40,796 nt of DNA, taken from assembly GCF_003285015.1 (NCBI RefSeq), contig NZ_QMFB01000044.1:21867-62662 (forward strand), written 5' to 3'. Source of the stretch: Paenibacillus contaminans (GTDB taxonomy: Bacteria; Bacillota; Bacilli; Paenibacillales; NBRC-103111). The notes beneath the pieces were generated by a model. The model had not been told where the DNA came from. It did not search any database and saw only the letters and a list, made by a program, of their open reading frames with translations. Of this stretch, positions 20,302 to 28,245 are shown piece after piece; position 1 is the stretch's first letter, and the number at the start of each line of letters is the position of its first letter. The position numbers and the translations under genes were made by a program.

Positions 20302-20670
20302 ATGATTCAACCTCTTACGCGGTTACAAGTAGCTGACAATTCCGGCGCGAAGCAACTGATGTGCATTCGTGTCCTGGGTGGTACTGGACGTCGGGTAGGT
20401 CATATCGGCGATTTGATCATCTGCTCCGTTAAAGAAGCAACACCAGGCGGCGTTGTCAAAAAGGGTGACGTAGTAAAAGCTGTTATCGTTCGTACGAAGA
20501 GCGGTGCTCGCCGTAAAGACGGATCTTACATCACGTTTGACGAAAATGCGGCAGTTATCGTTAAGGACGACAGAAGCCCGCGCGGCACGCGGATTTTCGG
20601 GCCAGTCGCACGCGAACTTCGCGATAAAGATTTCATGAAAATCGTTTCTCTGGCTCCGGAAGTTATCTAA
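20302..20670 (+). CDS. rplN: 50S ribosomal protein L14
   Basis: L14 (uL14) is at the subunit interface, where it contacts 16S helix 44 and is the docking site of the silencing factor RsfS. It has 122 residues, the typical length, starting MIQPLTRLQVADNSGAKQLMCI and ending in GPVARELRDKDFMKIVSLAPEVI. The ATG at 20302 follows GAAGGGAGGG. In B. subtilis terms it opens the spc part of the cluster. Confidence 0.98.
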   Translation: MIQPLTRLQVADNSGAKQLMCIRVLGGTGRRVGHIGDLIICSVKEATPGGVVKKGDVVKAVIVRTKSGARRKDGSYITFDENAAVIVKDDRSPRGTRIFGPVARELRDKDFMKIVSLAPEVI

Positions 20671-20716
20671 TCGGACAGAGTCTTGAGCAACTCAGGTTTA
20701 GGAGGTGTAATCGAAC

Positions 20717-21070
20717 ATGCCGAAAACAGGTAAGAAGCTGGAGTCTCACAACAACAAGCTTCATGTCAAAAAAGACGACACGGTATTCGTTATTACCGGT
20801 AAAGATAAAGGTAAAAAAGGCCGCGTTATCGCAGCGTATCCACGTGAAAACCGCGTTCTCATCGAGGGCGTGAACATGGTGAAGAAGCATGCGAAGCCAA
20901 CGCAGCAAAACCCGCAAGGCGGAATCCTTACGCAAGAGGCACCGATTCATGTGTCGAACGTAATGCTGATCGATCCGAAGAGCGGCCAACCGACTCGCGT
21001 CGGGTACAAAGTACTCGAGGACGGCAAAAAAGTGCGGGTTGCCAAAAAATCTGGCGAAGTAATCGACTAA
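20717..21070 (+). CDS. rplX: 50S ribosomal protein L24
   Basis: L24 (uL24) starts 50S assembly and lies near the tunnel exit. Its KOW motif reads VFVITGKDKGKKGRVIAAY (about residues 23-41), and the segment GGILTQEAPIHVSNVMLIDP is conserved. At 117 residues it is slightly longer than the B. subtilis protein (about 103), mostly at the N terminus and the Lys-rich C terminus. The ATG at 20717 follows TTAGGAGGTG. Confidence 0.97.
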   Translation: MPKTGKKLESHNNKLHVKKDDTVFVITGKDKGKKGRVIAAYPRENRVLIEGVNMVKKHAKPTQQNPQGGILTQEAPIHVSNVMLIDPKSGQPTRVGYKVLEDGKKVRVAKKSGEVID

Positions 21071-21099
21071 TCGTTAGCTGGAAAGGAGGTACGTGAATC

Positions 21100-21642
21100 A
21101 TGGCAGCAAGAATGAAAGATCGTTATTTGAACGATATTACCCCTGCGTTGATGCAGAAGTTTACTTATACAAGCGTCATGCAAGTTCCGAAAATCGAGAA
21201 AGTCGTCATCAACATGGGTGTCGGCGAAGCTACTGGCAACTCGAAAATTTTGGACAATGCCGTTGAAGATCTCCGTTTGATCTCCGGTCAAAAACCGGTT
21301 ATCACTCGGGCTAAAAAATCCATCGCGGGCTTTAAGCTTCGTGAAGGAATGCCAATCGGCGTGAAAGTGACACTGCGCGGCGAGCGCATGTACCACTTCC
21401 TCGACAAGCTGTTCAACGTAACGCTTCCGCGCGTTCGCGACTTCCGCGGCGTTTCGGCAAAAGCGTTCGATGGCCGCGGTAACTATACGCTTGGCTTGAA
21501 AGAGCAATTGATCTTCCCGGAAATCGAGTATGACAAAGTGGACAAAGTCCGCGGTATGGACATTGTTATTGTCACTACGGCTAAATCGGACGAAGAATCG
21601 CGCGAATTGCTGGCTCAACTGGGCATGCCGTTCGTGAAGTAA
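21100..21642 (+). CDS. rplE: 50S ribosomal protein L5
   Basis: L5 (uL5) binds 5S rRNA and touches the P-site tRNA and S13. The 180-residue protein has the typical IEKVVINMGVGEA near residue 30, KSIAGFKLREGMPIGVKVTLR and the C-terminal MDIVIVTTAKSDEESRELL. The ATG at 21100 follows AAAGGAGGTACG. It is followed by rpsN as usual. Confidence 0.98.
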   Translation: MAARMKDRYLNDITPALMQKFTYTSVMQVPKIEKVVINMGVGEATGNSKILDNAVEDLRLISGQKPVITRAKKSIAGFKLREGMPIGVKVTLRGERMYHFLDKLFNVTLPRVRDFRGVSAKAFDGRGNYTLGLKEQLIFPEIEYDKVDKVRGMDIVIVTTAKSDEESRELLAQLGMPFVK

Positions 21643-21675
21643 ATCGCAATGAACTTTACGGAGGTGGAAAAATAA

Positions 21676-21861
21676 GTGGCAAAAACTTCGATGATCGTCA
21701 AGCAACAGCGCAAACCGAAGTTTAAGGTGCAAGCCTATACGCGCTGCGAACGTTGTGGACGTCCGCATTCCGTGTTGCGCAAATTCAAAATTTGCAGAAT
21801 ATGTTTCCGTGAATTAGCATACAAAGGCCAGATCCCTGGCGTTCGTAAAGCAAGCTGGTAA
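21676..21861 (+). CDS. rpsN: 30S ribosomal protein S14, zinc-binding type Z
   Basis: This 61-residue S14 (uS14) is the short zinc-binding form: two CxxC pairs, C24/C27 (CERCGRPHSV) and C40/C43 (CRIC), form a zinc knuckle. Such genomes often hold a zinc-independent S14 paralogue elsewhere for zinc starvation; none is visible here. The start is GTG at 21676 after GGAGGTGG, giving MAKTSMIVKQQRKPKFKV. Confidence 0.97.
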   Translation: MAKTSMIVKQQRKPKFKVQAYTRCERCGRPHSVLRKFKICRICFRELAYKGQIPGVRKASW

Positions 21862-21892
21862 TGACTTATAGTTCGGGAAGGAGGTTCGCAAT

Positions 21893-22291
21893 ATGGTTAT
21901 GTCAGATCCGATTGCAGATATGTTAACTCGTATTCGCAACGCAAATATCGTTCGTCACGAAACCGTAGAAATTCCGGCTTCCAAGATCAAGAGGGAGATC
22001 GCGGAAATCCTGAAAAAGGAAGGTTTCATCCGTGACGCCGAATATGTTCAAGACAACAAGCACGGGATCATCCGTTTGTTCTTGAAATACGGTCCTAACA
22101 ATGAACGTGTAATCACGGGATTGAAACGGATCAGCAAGCCGGGACTTCGCGTGTACACGAAGTCGATGGAAGTTCCGCGCGTTCTGGGCGGACTCGGTTT
22201 AGCGATCATCTCAACGTCGAAAGGCGTTATGACAGACAAAGAAGCTCGTCAGTCGAAATCCGGCGGCGAAGTAGTCTGCTACGTTTGGTAA
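21893..22291 (+). CDS. rpsH: 30S ribosomal protein S8
   Basis: S8 (uS8) binds the central domain of 16S rRNA early in assembly. The 132-residue product starts MVMSDPIADMLTRIRNANIV and ends in the family signature STSKGVMTDKEARQSKSGGEVVCYVW. The ATG at 21893 is seven bases from AAGGAGGT; the second ATG (21899) is farther from it and the family start is MVM, so the first was chosen. Confidence 0.98.
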   Translation: MVMSDPIADMLTRIRNANIVRHETVEIPASKIKREIAEILKKEGFIRDAEYVQDNKHGIIRLFLKYGPNNERVITGLKRISKPGLRVYTKSMEVPRVLGGLGLAIISTSKGVMTDKEARQSKSGGEVVCYVW

Positions 22292-22320
22292 TGAACTAGA
22301 TAGCGATTGGAGGTGTAAGC

Positions 22321-22863
22321 ATGTCTCGTATTGGACGCAAACCCATTACTGTACCTGGCGGCGTTAACGTTACTTTGGACAACACGGTTATTACCGTGAT
22401 CGGACCAAAAGGGACGCTATCCCGTGAGCTGCATAAAGATATGAAAGTTACTGTTGAAGAAAACGTGATTTCGGTAGAACGCCCATCCGACAACAAATTG
22501 CATCGTGCCCTTCACGGAACGACTCGCAGCGTAGTTGCCAACATGGTAAACGGCGTAACGGAAGGCTTCTCGAAAACGTTGGAACTCGTTGGTGTCGGTT
22601 ACCGTGCGAACAAAACCGGAACGAAGCTCGTTCTGAACGTAGGTTACTCGCATCCGGTTGAAATCCAGCCGGAAGAAGGCATCGAATTCGAGGTTCCGTC
22701 GAACACTCGTATCATCGTTAGAGGTATCGATAAAGAGCGCGTTGGCGCAACTGCTGCACAAGTACGTGCCGTTCGTGAACCTGAGCCGTATAAAGGCAAA
22801 GGGATCAAGTACGAAGGCGAACGTATTCTTCGTAAAGAAGGTAAGGCAGGCAAGAAGAAGTAA
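22321..22863 (+). CDS. rplF: 50S ribosomal protein L6
   Basis: L6 (uL6) sits near the sarcin-ricin loop and the factor-binding site. The 180-residue protein has two homologous domains: N-terminal MSRIGRKPITVPGGVNVTL and C-terminal VRAVREPEPYKGKGIKYEGE, the conserved L6 signature. GGAGGTG precedes the ATG at 22321. It is followed by rplR. Confidence 0.98.
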   Translation: MSRIGRKPITVPGGVNVTLDNTVITVIGPKGTLSRELHKDMKVTVEENVISVERPSDNKLHRALHGTTRSVVANMVNGVTEGFSKTLELVGVGYRANKTGTKLVLNVGYSHPVEIQPEEGIEFEVPSNTRIIVRGIDKERVGATAAQVRAVREPEPYKGKGIKYEGERILRKEGKAGKKK

Positions 22864-22909
22864 GAACGGCCTAGCGGCTTAAAGTAAGCGGAAAGGAGTG
22901 AATTTCCCG

Positions 22910-23278
22910 ATGATTACTAAAGGCGATAAAAACAAATCGCGTCTGAAAAGACATCTCCGGGTTCGTAAGAAAATCAACGGTACGGCTGTTCGCCCCCGGT
23001 TGAACGTATTCCGTTCCTCGAAACATATGTACGCTCAAATCATCGACGATGTGAAAGGCGTAACGATCGCTGCAGCATCGACGCAGGATAAAGAGCTTCA
23101 AGAAGCGGTGAAAAACGGCGGTAACATTGACGCAGCTCGTCAAGTTGGCGCATTGATCGCAAAACGCGCTAAAGAAAGCGGCATTGATAATGTTGTTTTC
23201 GACCGCGGAGGTTACCTGTACCATGGACGTATTCAAGCACTTGCTGACGCAGCGCGCGAAGCAGGGCTTGAATTCTAA
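22910..23278 (+). CDS. rplR: 50S ribosomal protein L18
   Basis: L18 (uL18) carries 5S rRNA together with L5. The 122-residue protein begins MITKGDKNKSRLKRHLRVRKK, matching the Bacillota family start, and ends LYHGRIQALADAAREAGLEF. I chose ATG 22910; the in-frame GTG at 22898 overlaps the AAAGGAG ribosome binding site itself. The basic N-terminal tail is typical. Confidence 0.96.
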   Translation: MITKGDKNKSRLKRHLRVRKKINGTAVRPRLNVFRSSKHMYAQIIDDVKGVTIAAASTQDKELQEAVKNGGNIDAARQVGALIAKRAKESGIDNVVFDRGGYLYHGRIQALADAAREAGLEF

Positions 23279-23310
23279 CCGCAACTTTCAATGATAAGGA
23301 GGTAAAAGAC

Positions 23311-23808
23311 TTGCGTGTAGATCCGAATACGTTAGATCTTAAAGATAAAACCGTACACATTAACCGCGTAGCGAAAGTCGTAAAAGGCGGACGCCGGTTT
23401 AGCTTCAGCGCACTCGTTGTTGTCGGTGACGGAAACGGTTGGGTCGGTGCCGGAATCGGTAAAGCTGGCGAAGTCGGCGATGCCATCAAGAAAGGTATCG
23501 AGGACGCCAAGAAAAACCTGATCCACATTCCGATCGTAGGAACTTCCATCCCGCATTTGGTTACCGGTAAGTTTGGCGCAGGCCGCGTTCTTCTGAAGCC
23601 GGCTTCCCAAGGTACGGGCGTTATTGCCGGCGGTCCTGTTCGTGCAGTACTCGAACTTGCAGGTATCGGCGACATTTTGACAAAATCGTTGGGCTCATCG
23701 AACTCCATCAACATGGTGAATGCTACGTTGGAAGGCTTGCAACGCTTGAAAAGAGCGGATGAGGTAGCTAAACTTCGCGGCAAAACCGTTGAAGAGCTCT
23801 TGGGTTAG
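23311..23808 (+). CDS. rpsE: 30S ribosomal protein S5
   Basis: S5 (uS5) contributes to decoding accuracy and to the mRNA entry channel. The 165-residue protein has the N-terminal double-stranded RNA-binding-like domain with RVAKVVKGGRRFSFSALVVV (about residues 20-39) and C-terminal domain with SSNSINMVNATLEGL. The start is TTG at 23311 behind AAGGAGG. rpmD begins 12 bases after the stop, and its ribosome binding site directly follows the rpsE TAG. Confidence 0.97.
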   Translation: MRVDPNTLDLKDKTVHINRVAKVVKGGRRFSFSALVVVGDGNGWVGAGIGKAGEVGDAIKKGIEDAKKNLIHIPIVGTSIPHLVTGKFGAGRVLLKPASQGTGVIAGGPVRAVLELAGIGDILTKSLGSSNSINMVNATLEGLQRLKRADEVAKLRGKTVEELLG

Positions 23809-23820
23809 GAGGGGAAAAGA

Positions 23821-24003
23821 ATGGCTAACCAATTGCAAATTACCCTCAAACGCAGTTTGATCGGTCGTCCGGAAGTACAACGCGTAACGGTGAAAACATT
23901 GGGTCTGTCCAAATTGCATCAAACCGTTACCCACCAGGACAACGCGGCAATTCGCGGCATGGTCAACAAAGTAAGTCACCTGGTTGAAGTAAAAGAAGTT
24001 TAA
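23821..24003 (+). CDS. rpmD: 50S ribosomal protein L30
   Basis: L30 (uL30) is a small protein of about 60 residues that binds 23S rRNA. The sequence QLQITLKRSLIGRPEVQRVT and LGLSKLHQTVTHQDNAAIRGM matches the family. GGAGGGG stands 6-12 bases before the ATG at 23821. It lies between rpsE and rplO as in most Bacillota. Confidence 0.97.
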   Translation: MANQLQITLKRSLIGRPEVQRVTVKTLGLSKLHQTVTHQDNAAIRGMVNKVSHLVEVKEV

Positions 24004-24053
24004 GCCTGTCACGGCTTTGAATAACATACCCAATGCTAAGGAGGTGCACAACG

Positions 24054-24494
24054 ATGAAATTGCATGAGTTAGCTCCAGCTCCTGGTTCCCGTCAAACCCG
24101 TAAACGTATCGGTCGCGGTATCGGTAGCGGTACTGGCAAAACGGCGGGCAAAGGTCATAAAGGTCAAAATGCACGCTCGGGTGGCGGCGTTCGTCCGGGA
24201 TTCGAGGGTGGACAAAACCCATTGTACCGTCGTCTGCCTAAGCGCGGATTCAACAACATCTCCCGCAAGGAGTATGCGATTGTCAACATCGAGGAACTGA
24301 ATAAATTCGCAGCAGGTACTGAAGTAACTCCGGAATTGCTGATGGAGTCCGGTATCGTAAAAGCTCCGAAGAGCGGCATTAAAGTTCTCGGAAACGGAGA
24401 AATTACTGTTAAATTGACAGTGAAGGCGAATAAGTTCTCTCAATCTGCGGTAGATAAAATCACGGCTGCCGGCGGTCAAACCGAGGTGATTTGA
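24054..24494 (+). CDS. rplO: 50S ribosomal protein L15
   Basis: L15 (uL15) is a late 50S assembly protein with a long basic N-terminal extension. The 146-residue protein starts MKLHELAPAPGSRQTRKRIG, followed by GSGTGKTAGKGHKGQNARSG. An in-frame TTG at 24033 would add seven unmatched residues and precedes the AAGGAGGTG site, so ATG 24054 was chosen. Its TGA overlaps the secY ATG by one base (24494). Confidence 0.97.
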   Translation: MKLHELAPAPGSRQTRKRIGRGIGSGTGKTAGKGHKGQNARSGGGVRPGFEGGQNPLYRRLPKRGFNNISRKEYAIVNIEELNKFAAGTEVTPELLMESGIVKAPKSGIKVLGNGEITVKLTVKANKFSQSAVDKITAAGGQTEVI

Positions 24495-25798
24495 TGTTTA
24501 GAACGATCTCCAACATCATGAAAGTAGACGATCTTCGCAAGCGCATCGTGTTTACGCTGCTCGTACTGATCGTCTACCGGATCGGTGCTTTTATTCCAGT
24601 ACCTAACATCGACTCGCAATTTCTGAAGGCCATTGACCAGCAATCCAATGATGTTTTCGGTTTGCTTAATACATTCTCGGGCGGCGCATTGTTCCAGTTC
24701 TCGATCTTCGCGATGGGGATCATGCCGTACATCACCGCCTCGATTATCGTACAGCTGCTGTCGATGGACGTCATTCCTAGGTTTGCGCAATGGGCCAAAG
24801 AAGGCGAAGTCGGAAGAAAGAAGCTGGCACAAATCACGAGATACGGCACGATCGTTCTGGGGCTCATTCAGGGTTACGGCGTTTCGATCGGCTTTAACAA
24901 CTACTACGGTTCGCTCGTCAAAGACCCGTCGTTTACGACTTATACGGTAATTGCGATCGTGTTAACCGCAGGCGTTGCGTTTCTCATGTGGTTGGGTGAA
25001 CAGATTACCGAGAACGGTATCGGCAACGGGATCTCAATCATCATTTTTTCGGGGATCGTTGCCGCATTTCCAACTTCGATCAAGCAGATTTATCAAAAGC
25101 TGTTTGTCGATGCGGGCGATGCACTGTTTTTAAACATTATTCTAGCCGTGTTGATCGTCGTAGCGATTATTTTGATTATTGCCGGTACGATTTACGTACA
25201 GCAAGGCGTACGGAAAATACCGGTTCAGTATGCAAAGCGTGTCGTTGGACGTAAAATGTACGGTGGTCAATCGACGCATATTCCGATGAAAGTTAACGCT
25301 GCAGGCGTTATTCCGGTCATCTTCGCGATGTCCCTGCTCGTTTTCCCGGCGACGATCGCCCAGTTCTGGAGCGGTAACAGTGTGGCGGACTGGATTATCA
25401 AGCACTTCAGCTTGACTAGCAACTCGCCGCTTGCCGTAGTCCTTTACGTGCTTCTGATTATCGGATTTACTTATTTCTACACGTTCGTGCAGATCAATCC
25501 GATGCAGATGGCCGATCAGATGAAGAAAAACGGCGGCTACATTCCGGGTATTCGTCCAGGTAAAACGACAGCGATGTATCTGACTCGCGTGATGACGCGC
25601 ATTACGCTTTCCGGCGCGCTATTCTTGGCTGCGATATCGATTCTGCCAATGATATTTACCAAGATTGCCGATTTGCCAAACTCCGTACAAATCGGAGGCA
25701 CGTCGCTGCTGATCGTCATCGGCGTCGGTTTGGAGACGATGAAGCAGATCGAAAGCCAATTGATCAAACGTCACTACAAAGGTTTTATCAACAAATAA
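24494..25798 (+). CDS. secY: preprotein translocase subunit SecY
   Basis: SecY is the channel subunit of the Sec translocon in the cytoplasmic membrane. The 434-residue protein has about ten hydrophobic segments, begins MFRTISNIMKVDDLRKRIVFT, and shows the plug region GGALFQFSIFAMGIMPYITAS (about residues 69-89) and the C-terminal loops with IRPGKTTAMYLTRVMTRIT. The ATG overlaps the rplO stop; the family start begins MF, so the TTG at 24491 was not used. A gap of 182 bases with hairpins follows before adk. Confidence 0.97.
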   Translation: MFRTISNIMKVDDLRKRIVFTLLVLIVYRIGAFIPVPNIDSQFLKAIDQQSNDVFGLLNTFSGGALFQFSIFAMGIMPYITASIIVQLLSMDVIPRFAQWAKEGEVGRKKLAQITRYGTIVLGLIQGYGVSIGFNNYYGSLVKDPSFTTYTVIAIVLTAGVAFLMWLGEQITENGIGNGISIIIFSGIVAAFPTSIKQIYQKLFVDAGDALFLNIILAVLIVVAIILIIAGTIYVQQGVRKIPVQYAKRVVGRKMYGGQSTHIPMKVNAAGVIPVIFAMSLLVFPATIAQFWSGNSVADWIIKHFSLTSNSPLAVVLYVLLIIGFTYFYTFVQINPMQMADQMKKNGGYIPGIRPGKTTAMYLTRVMTRITLSGALFLAAISILPMIFTKIADLPNSVQIGGTSLLIVIGVGLETMKQIESQLIKRHYKGFINK

Positions 25799-25819
25799 AC
25801 GGCAGCTTCTGCTTTTCAT

Positions 25820-25890
25820 AACAGCGACAGCTGTTCGTTTATTTAAGGATAAGAAAGTATATGGTTTCTCATTATACGGTTCTTATCTTT
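25820..25890 (+). repeat. two hairpins between secY and adk
   Basis: AACAGC-gaca-GCTGTT (25820-25835) is followed by CGTTTATTT, a weak terminator shape. GATAAGAA (25848-25855) pairs with TTCTTATC (25880-25887), with inner GTATA/TATAC (25857-25861 and 25873-25877), then TTT only. They may be a partial terminator or an mRNA processing or stability element between the secY and adk parts of the transcript. Confidence 0.4.
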
Positions 25891-25980
25891 CAATGCGAAA
25901 CGACTCGTCGCTGTGGAAGACCGGGAAGCCGTTTCTGCTTGATAGGCCGGAACGGGTGATGTACGGGGAGGTAACGCAAG

Positions 25981-26631
25981 GTGAATATCCTGTTTATGGG
26001 CCCTCCGGGAGCAGGTAAGGGCACGCAGGCTGAACGGATTGTCAGTGAATTCGGAATTCCGCATATCTCGACAGGCGACGCCTTCCGGCTCGCGATGAGC
26101 CAGGGAACGGCGCTTGGAGTGGAAGCGAAAAAATATGTCGATCAAGGATTGCTCGTACCGGACGAAATTACGAACGGTATCGTTCGCGAGAGGCTTCAAC
26201 AGCCGGATGCGGACAAAGGCTTCCTGCTCGACGGCTTTCCCCGCACGATCGCGCAGGCCGAAGCGCTTGACGAGATGCTGCGGGTTATGGGGAGAAGCAT
26301 CGATCACGTCATCAACCTTGCGGTTGATCGCGACAAACTTCTAGCCAGATTGACAGGACGCAGAATTTGCAAATCGTGCGGCGCAACGTATCATGTCATC
26401 TTCAATCCGTCTAAGGCGGAAGGAGTATGCGATCGCTGTTCCGGCGAGTTGTACCAACGTTCCGATGATACCGAAGAGAAGGTCGGTACGCGGCTTGATG
26501 AATATTTGACAAAAACCGCTCCGCTGCTTGCTTATTACGAGAAGCAGGGCATTTTGCGTCAAGTGGACGGAGAGCAGGAAATCGATACGGTTTCGAAGGA
26601 CATCCAAACGTTGCTGCGAGGTCAAGCATAA
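25981..26631 (+). CDS. adk: adenylate kinase
   Basis: Adenylate kinase interconverts ATP + AMP and 2 ADP in the cytoplasm. The 216-residue protein has the P-loop GPPGAGKGT (residues 7-15), the AMP-binding TGDAFR and the LLDGFPRT motif. Its LID domain is the long zinc-binding type with four cysteines, C130, C133, C150 and C153. The start is GTG at 25981 behind GGGGAGGT. Its TAA overlaps the map ATG by one base, so the two are probably coupled. Confidence 0.97.
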   Translation: MNILFMGPPGAGKGTQAERIVSEFGIPHISTGDAFRLAMSQGTALGVEAKKYVDQGLLVPDEITNGIVRERLQQPDADKGFLLDGFPRTIAQAEALDEMLRVMGRSIDHVINLAVDRDKLLARLTGRRICKSCGATYHVIFNPSKAEGVCDRCSGELYQRSDDTEEKVGTRLDEYLTKTAPLLAYYEKQGILRQVDGEQEIDTVSKDIQTLLRGQA

Positions 26632-27377
26632 TGATCATTTGTAAGACCGACAGCGAATTGAAGCTTATGCGGGAAGCCGGCCGTATTGTTGCGGAAACGC
26701 ACAAGACGCTTGAGAAAGCGATCGTGCCGGGAATCACAACAAGGGAACTTGATGCGATTGCCGAAGCGTTTATTCGCAGTCAGGATGCAATTCCGTCTTT
26801 TAAAGGTCTCTATGGTTTTCCAGCCAGTATATGTGCTTCCATTAACGAACAATTGGTTCACGGTATACCAAGCGACCGGAAATTAAACGAAGGCGACATC
26901 ATCAGCATCGATATTGGCGCTCAATATCGGGGCTACCACGGCGACTCGGCATGGACCTATCCGGTAGGCAACGTATCGGATACGGCAAAGAAGCTTTTGG
27001 AGGTTTCCGAACGCTCTTTGTACACGGGCCTTGAAGAGGCAAAGTCGGGTGTCCGTCTGTATGCAATCTCGCACGCGATCCAAAAATGCATTGAAGCAGA
27101 AGGGTTTTCCGTCGTCCGCGAATATGCCGGGCACGGAATCGGCAAACAATTGCACGAAGAACCGCAGATCCCGAATTACGGACTTCCGAATCACGGGCCG
27201 CGGCTCAAAACGGGCATGGTATTGGCGGTAGAGCCGATGGTCAATGCCGGCCAGCGTTATGTCAAGACGCTGCAGGACAACTGGACGGTCGTTACGGTAG
27301 ACGGCTCGCTGTGCGCGCATTTCGAGCATACGATTGCGATTACCGATGACGGCTGCGAAATTCTGACGAAGCCGTGA
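26631..27377 (+). CDS. map: methionine aminopeptidase, type I
   Basis: This metalloenzyme removes the initiator methionine from new proteins. The 248-residue product has the pita-bread fold metal ligands: Asp in DIISIDIGAQYRGYHGD, His in EYAGHGIGKQLHEEP, and the two Glu residues in LAVEPMV and HFEHTIAIT. It starts at ATG 26631, overlapping adk by one base. It has no N-terminal extension. The next gene starts 17 bases after its stop. Confidence 0.97.
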   Translation: MIICKTDSELKLMREAGRIVAETHKTLEKAIVPGITTRELDAIAEAFIRSQDAIPSFKGLYGFPASICASINEQLVHGIPSDRKLNEGDIISIDIGAQYRGYHGDSAWTYPVGNVSDTAKKLLEVSERSLYTGLEEAKSGVRLYAISHAIQKCIEAEGFSVVREYAGHGIGKQLHEEPQIPNYGLPNHGPRLKTGMVLAVEPMVNAGQRYVKTLQDNWTVVTVDGSLCAHFEHTIAITDDGCEILTKP

Positions 27378-27394
27378 ATGTAGGAGATGATTCC

Positions 27395-27703
27395 GTGATT
27401 GAACGAAACCAGGCTCAGCTCGGACAAATCGTCAAAGTACTACGCGGCAGAGATACGGAGAAGGTTGCCGTCATAGTCGGCATTGTGGATGAACGTTTCG
27501 TTCTCCTGGCTGACGGCGACAAACGAAAGTTTGACCAGCCGAAAAGAAAAAACCTGCTTCATCTTCAATTGCAAAACGTGATCAGCCGTGAAGTTGTGGA
27601 TAGTTTAAAGGAAACCGGTCGTGTGACCAACGGCAAGTTGCGGTATGCTGTTAATAAATTTGTCGAGAATGAACAAGCAGAAGCACTGGAGGGAAGAGAA
27701 TAA
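27395..27703 (+). CDS. KOW-domain RNA-binding protein (L14e-like), between map and infA
   Basis: A 102-residue protein with an N-terminal KOW-type segment, LGQIVKVLRGRDTEKVAVIVG (about residues 8-28), as in archaeal and eukaryotic L14e/L6e proteins. Homologues lie at this position in many Bacillota (ybzG in B. subtilis, from memory), and their function is not established. I chose GTG 27395 because AGGAG stands 8 bases before it; the in-frame GTG at 27374 overlaps the end of map and has no such site. infA starts 2 bases after its stop. Confidence 0.8.
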   Translation: MIERNQAQLGQIVKVLRGRDTEKVAVIVGIVDERFVLLADGDKRKFDQPKRKNLLHLQLQNVISREVVDSLKETGRVTNGKLRYAVNKFVENEQAEALEGRE

Positions 27704-27705
27704 CC

Positions 27706-27924
27706 ATGGCCAAAGAAGATGTGATTGAAGTGGAAGGAACGGTTATCGAACCGCTTCCGAACGCGATGTTTAAGGTGGAGCTCGAGAACGGCCACAGAAT
27801 CCTAGCGCATGTTTCCGGTAAAATCCGCATGCATTTCATTCGAATTTTGCCGGGCGATAAAGTGACCGTGGAGCTTTCTCCGTACGACCTGACAAGAGGC
27901 CGGATCACGTATCGATTCAAATAG
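27706..27924 (+). CDS. infA: translation initiation factor IF-1
   Basis: IF-1 is a 72-residue OB-fold (S1-like) protein that occupies the 30S A site during initiation. The sequence MAKEDVIEVEGTVIEPLPNAMFKVELENGH then RMHFIRILPGDKVTVELSPYDLTRGRITYRFK is the standard bacterial form. The ribosome binding site GGAGGGA is inside the end of the KOW gene. A 189-base gap with a repeat array follows before rpmJ. Confidence 0.98.
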   Translation: MAKEDVIEVEGTVIEPLPNAMFKVELENGHRILAHVSGKIRMHFIRILPGDKVTVELSPYDLTRGRITYRFK

Positions 27925-27959
27925 ATCGGATCCGATATCGTTTTTTTAACCGTATTTCG

Positions 27960-28102
27960 GGCTTTCTGCGAAAAAGCTTACAGCTTAAGGATTCGATGCA
28001 AGCTTTGTCAGGCAAAGCTTGCGGATGCTTACGATGCGAGCTTTGCTGCTCAAAGCTTAGCGAATGCTTACGAAGCTGGCTTTGCAACGCAAAGCTTTTA
28101 GG
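27960..28102 (+). repeat. tandem array of AGCTTTG/CAAAGCTT hairpins before rpmJ
   Basis: Three clear copies and one degenerate copy of a unit of about 38-41 bases. AGCTTTG or GGCTTTG occurs at 27960 (ending in C), 28001, 28039 and 28078; the matching AAAGCTT arms lie at 27973, 28014, 28052 and 28091. In the three clear copies the arms are separated by exactly five bases of differing sequence (TCAGG, CTGCT, CAACG), so the stem is kept and the loop varies. The best stem, 27998-28022, has 10 bp. ATGCTTACGA links copies two and three. The last hairpin ends next to the rpmJ site TAGGAGGT. Confidence 0.75.
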
Positions 28103-28113
28103 AGGTAACAACA

Positions 28114-28227
28114 ATGAAGGTGAGACCATCGGTTAAACCGATTTGTGAGAAGTGCAAGGTAATCAAGCGCAATGGCAACGTAATGGTCATCTGCGAAAAT
28201 CCGAAGCATAAACAAAAACAAGGGTAA
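28114..28227 (+). CDS. rpmJ: 50S ribosomal protein L36, zinc-binding form
   Basis: A 37-residue protein, MKVRPSVKPICEKCKVIKRN and so on, with the zinc ribbon ligands C11, C14, C27 and H32 that define the zinc-binding L36 (bL36). The ATG at 28114 follows TTTTAGGAGGTAAC. It is too short for most gene-finding cut-offs. It sits between infA and rpsM, as in other Bacillota, and rpsM starts 18 bases after it, using GGAGGTG adjoining its stop codon. Confidence 0.96.
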   Translation: MKVRPSVKPICEKCKVIKRNGNVMVICENPKHKQKQG

Positions 28228-28245
28228 GGAGGTGCATCTTAAAAG

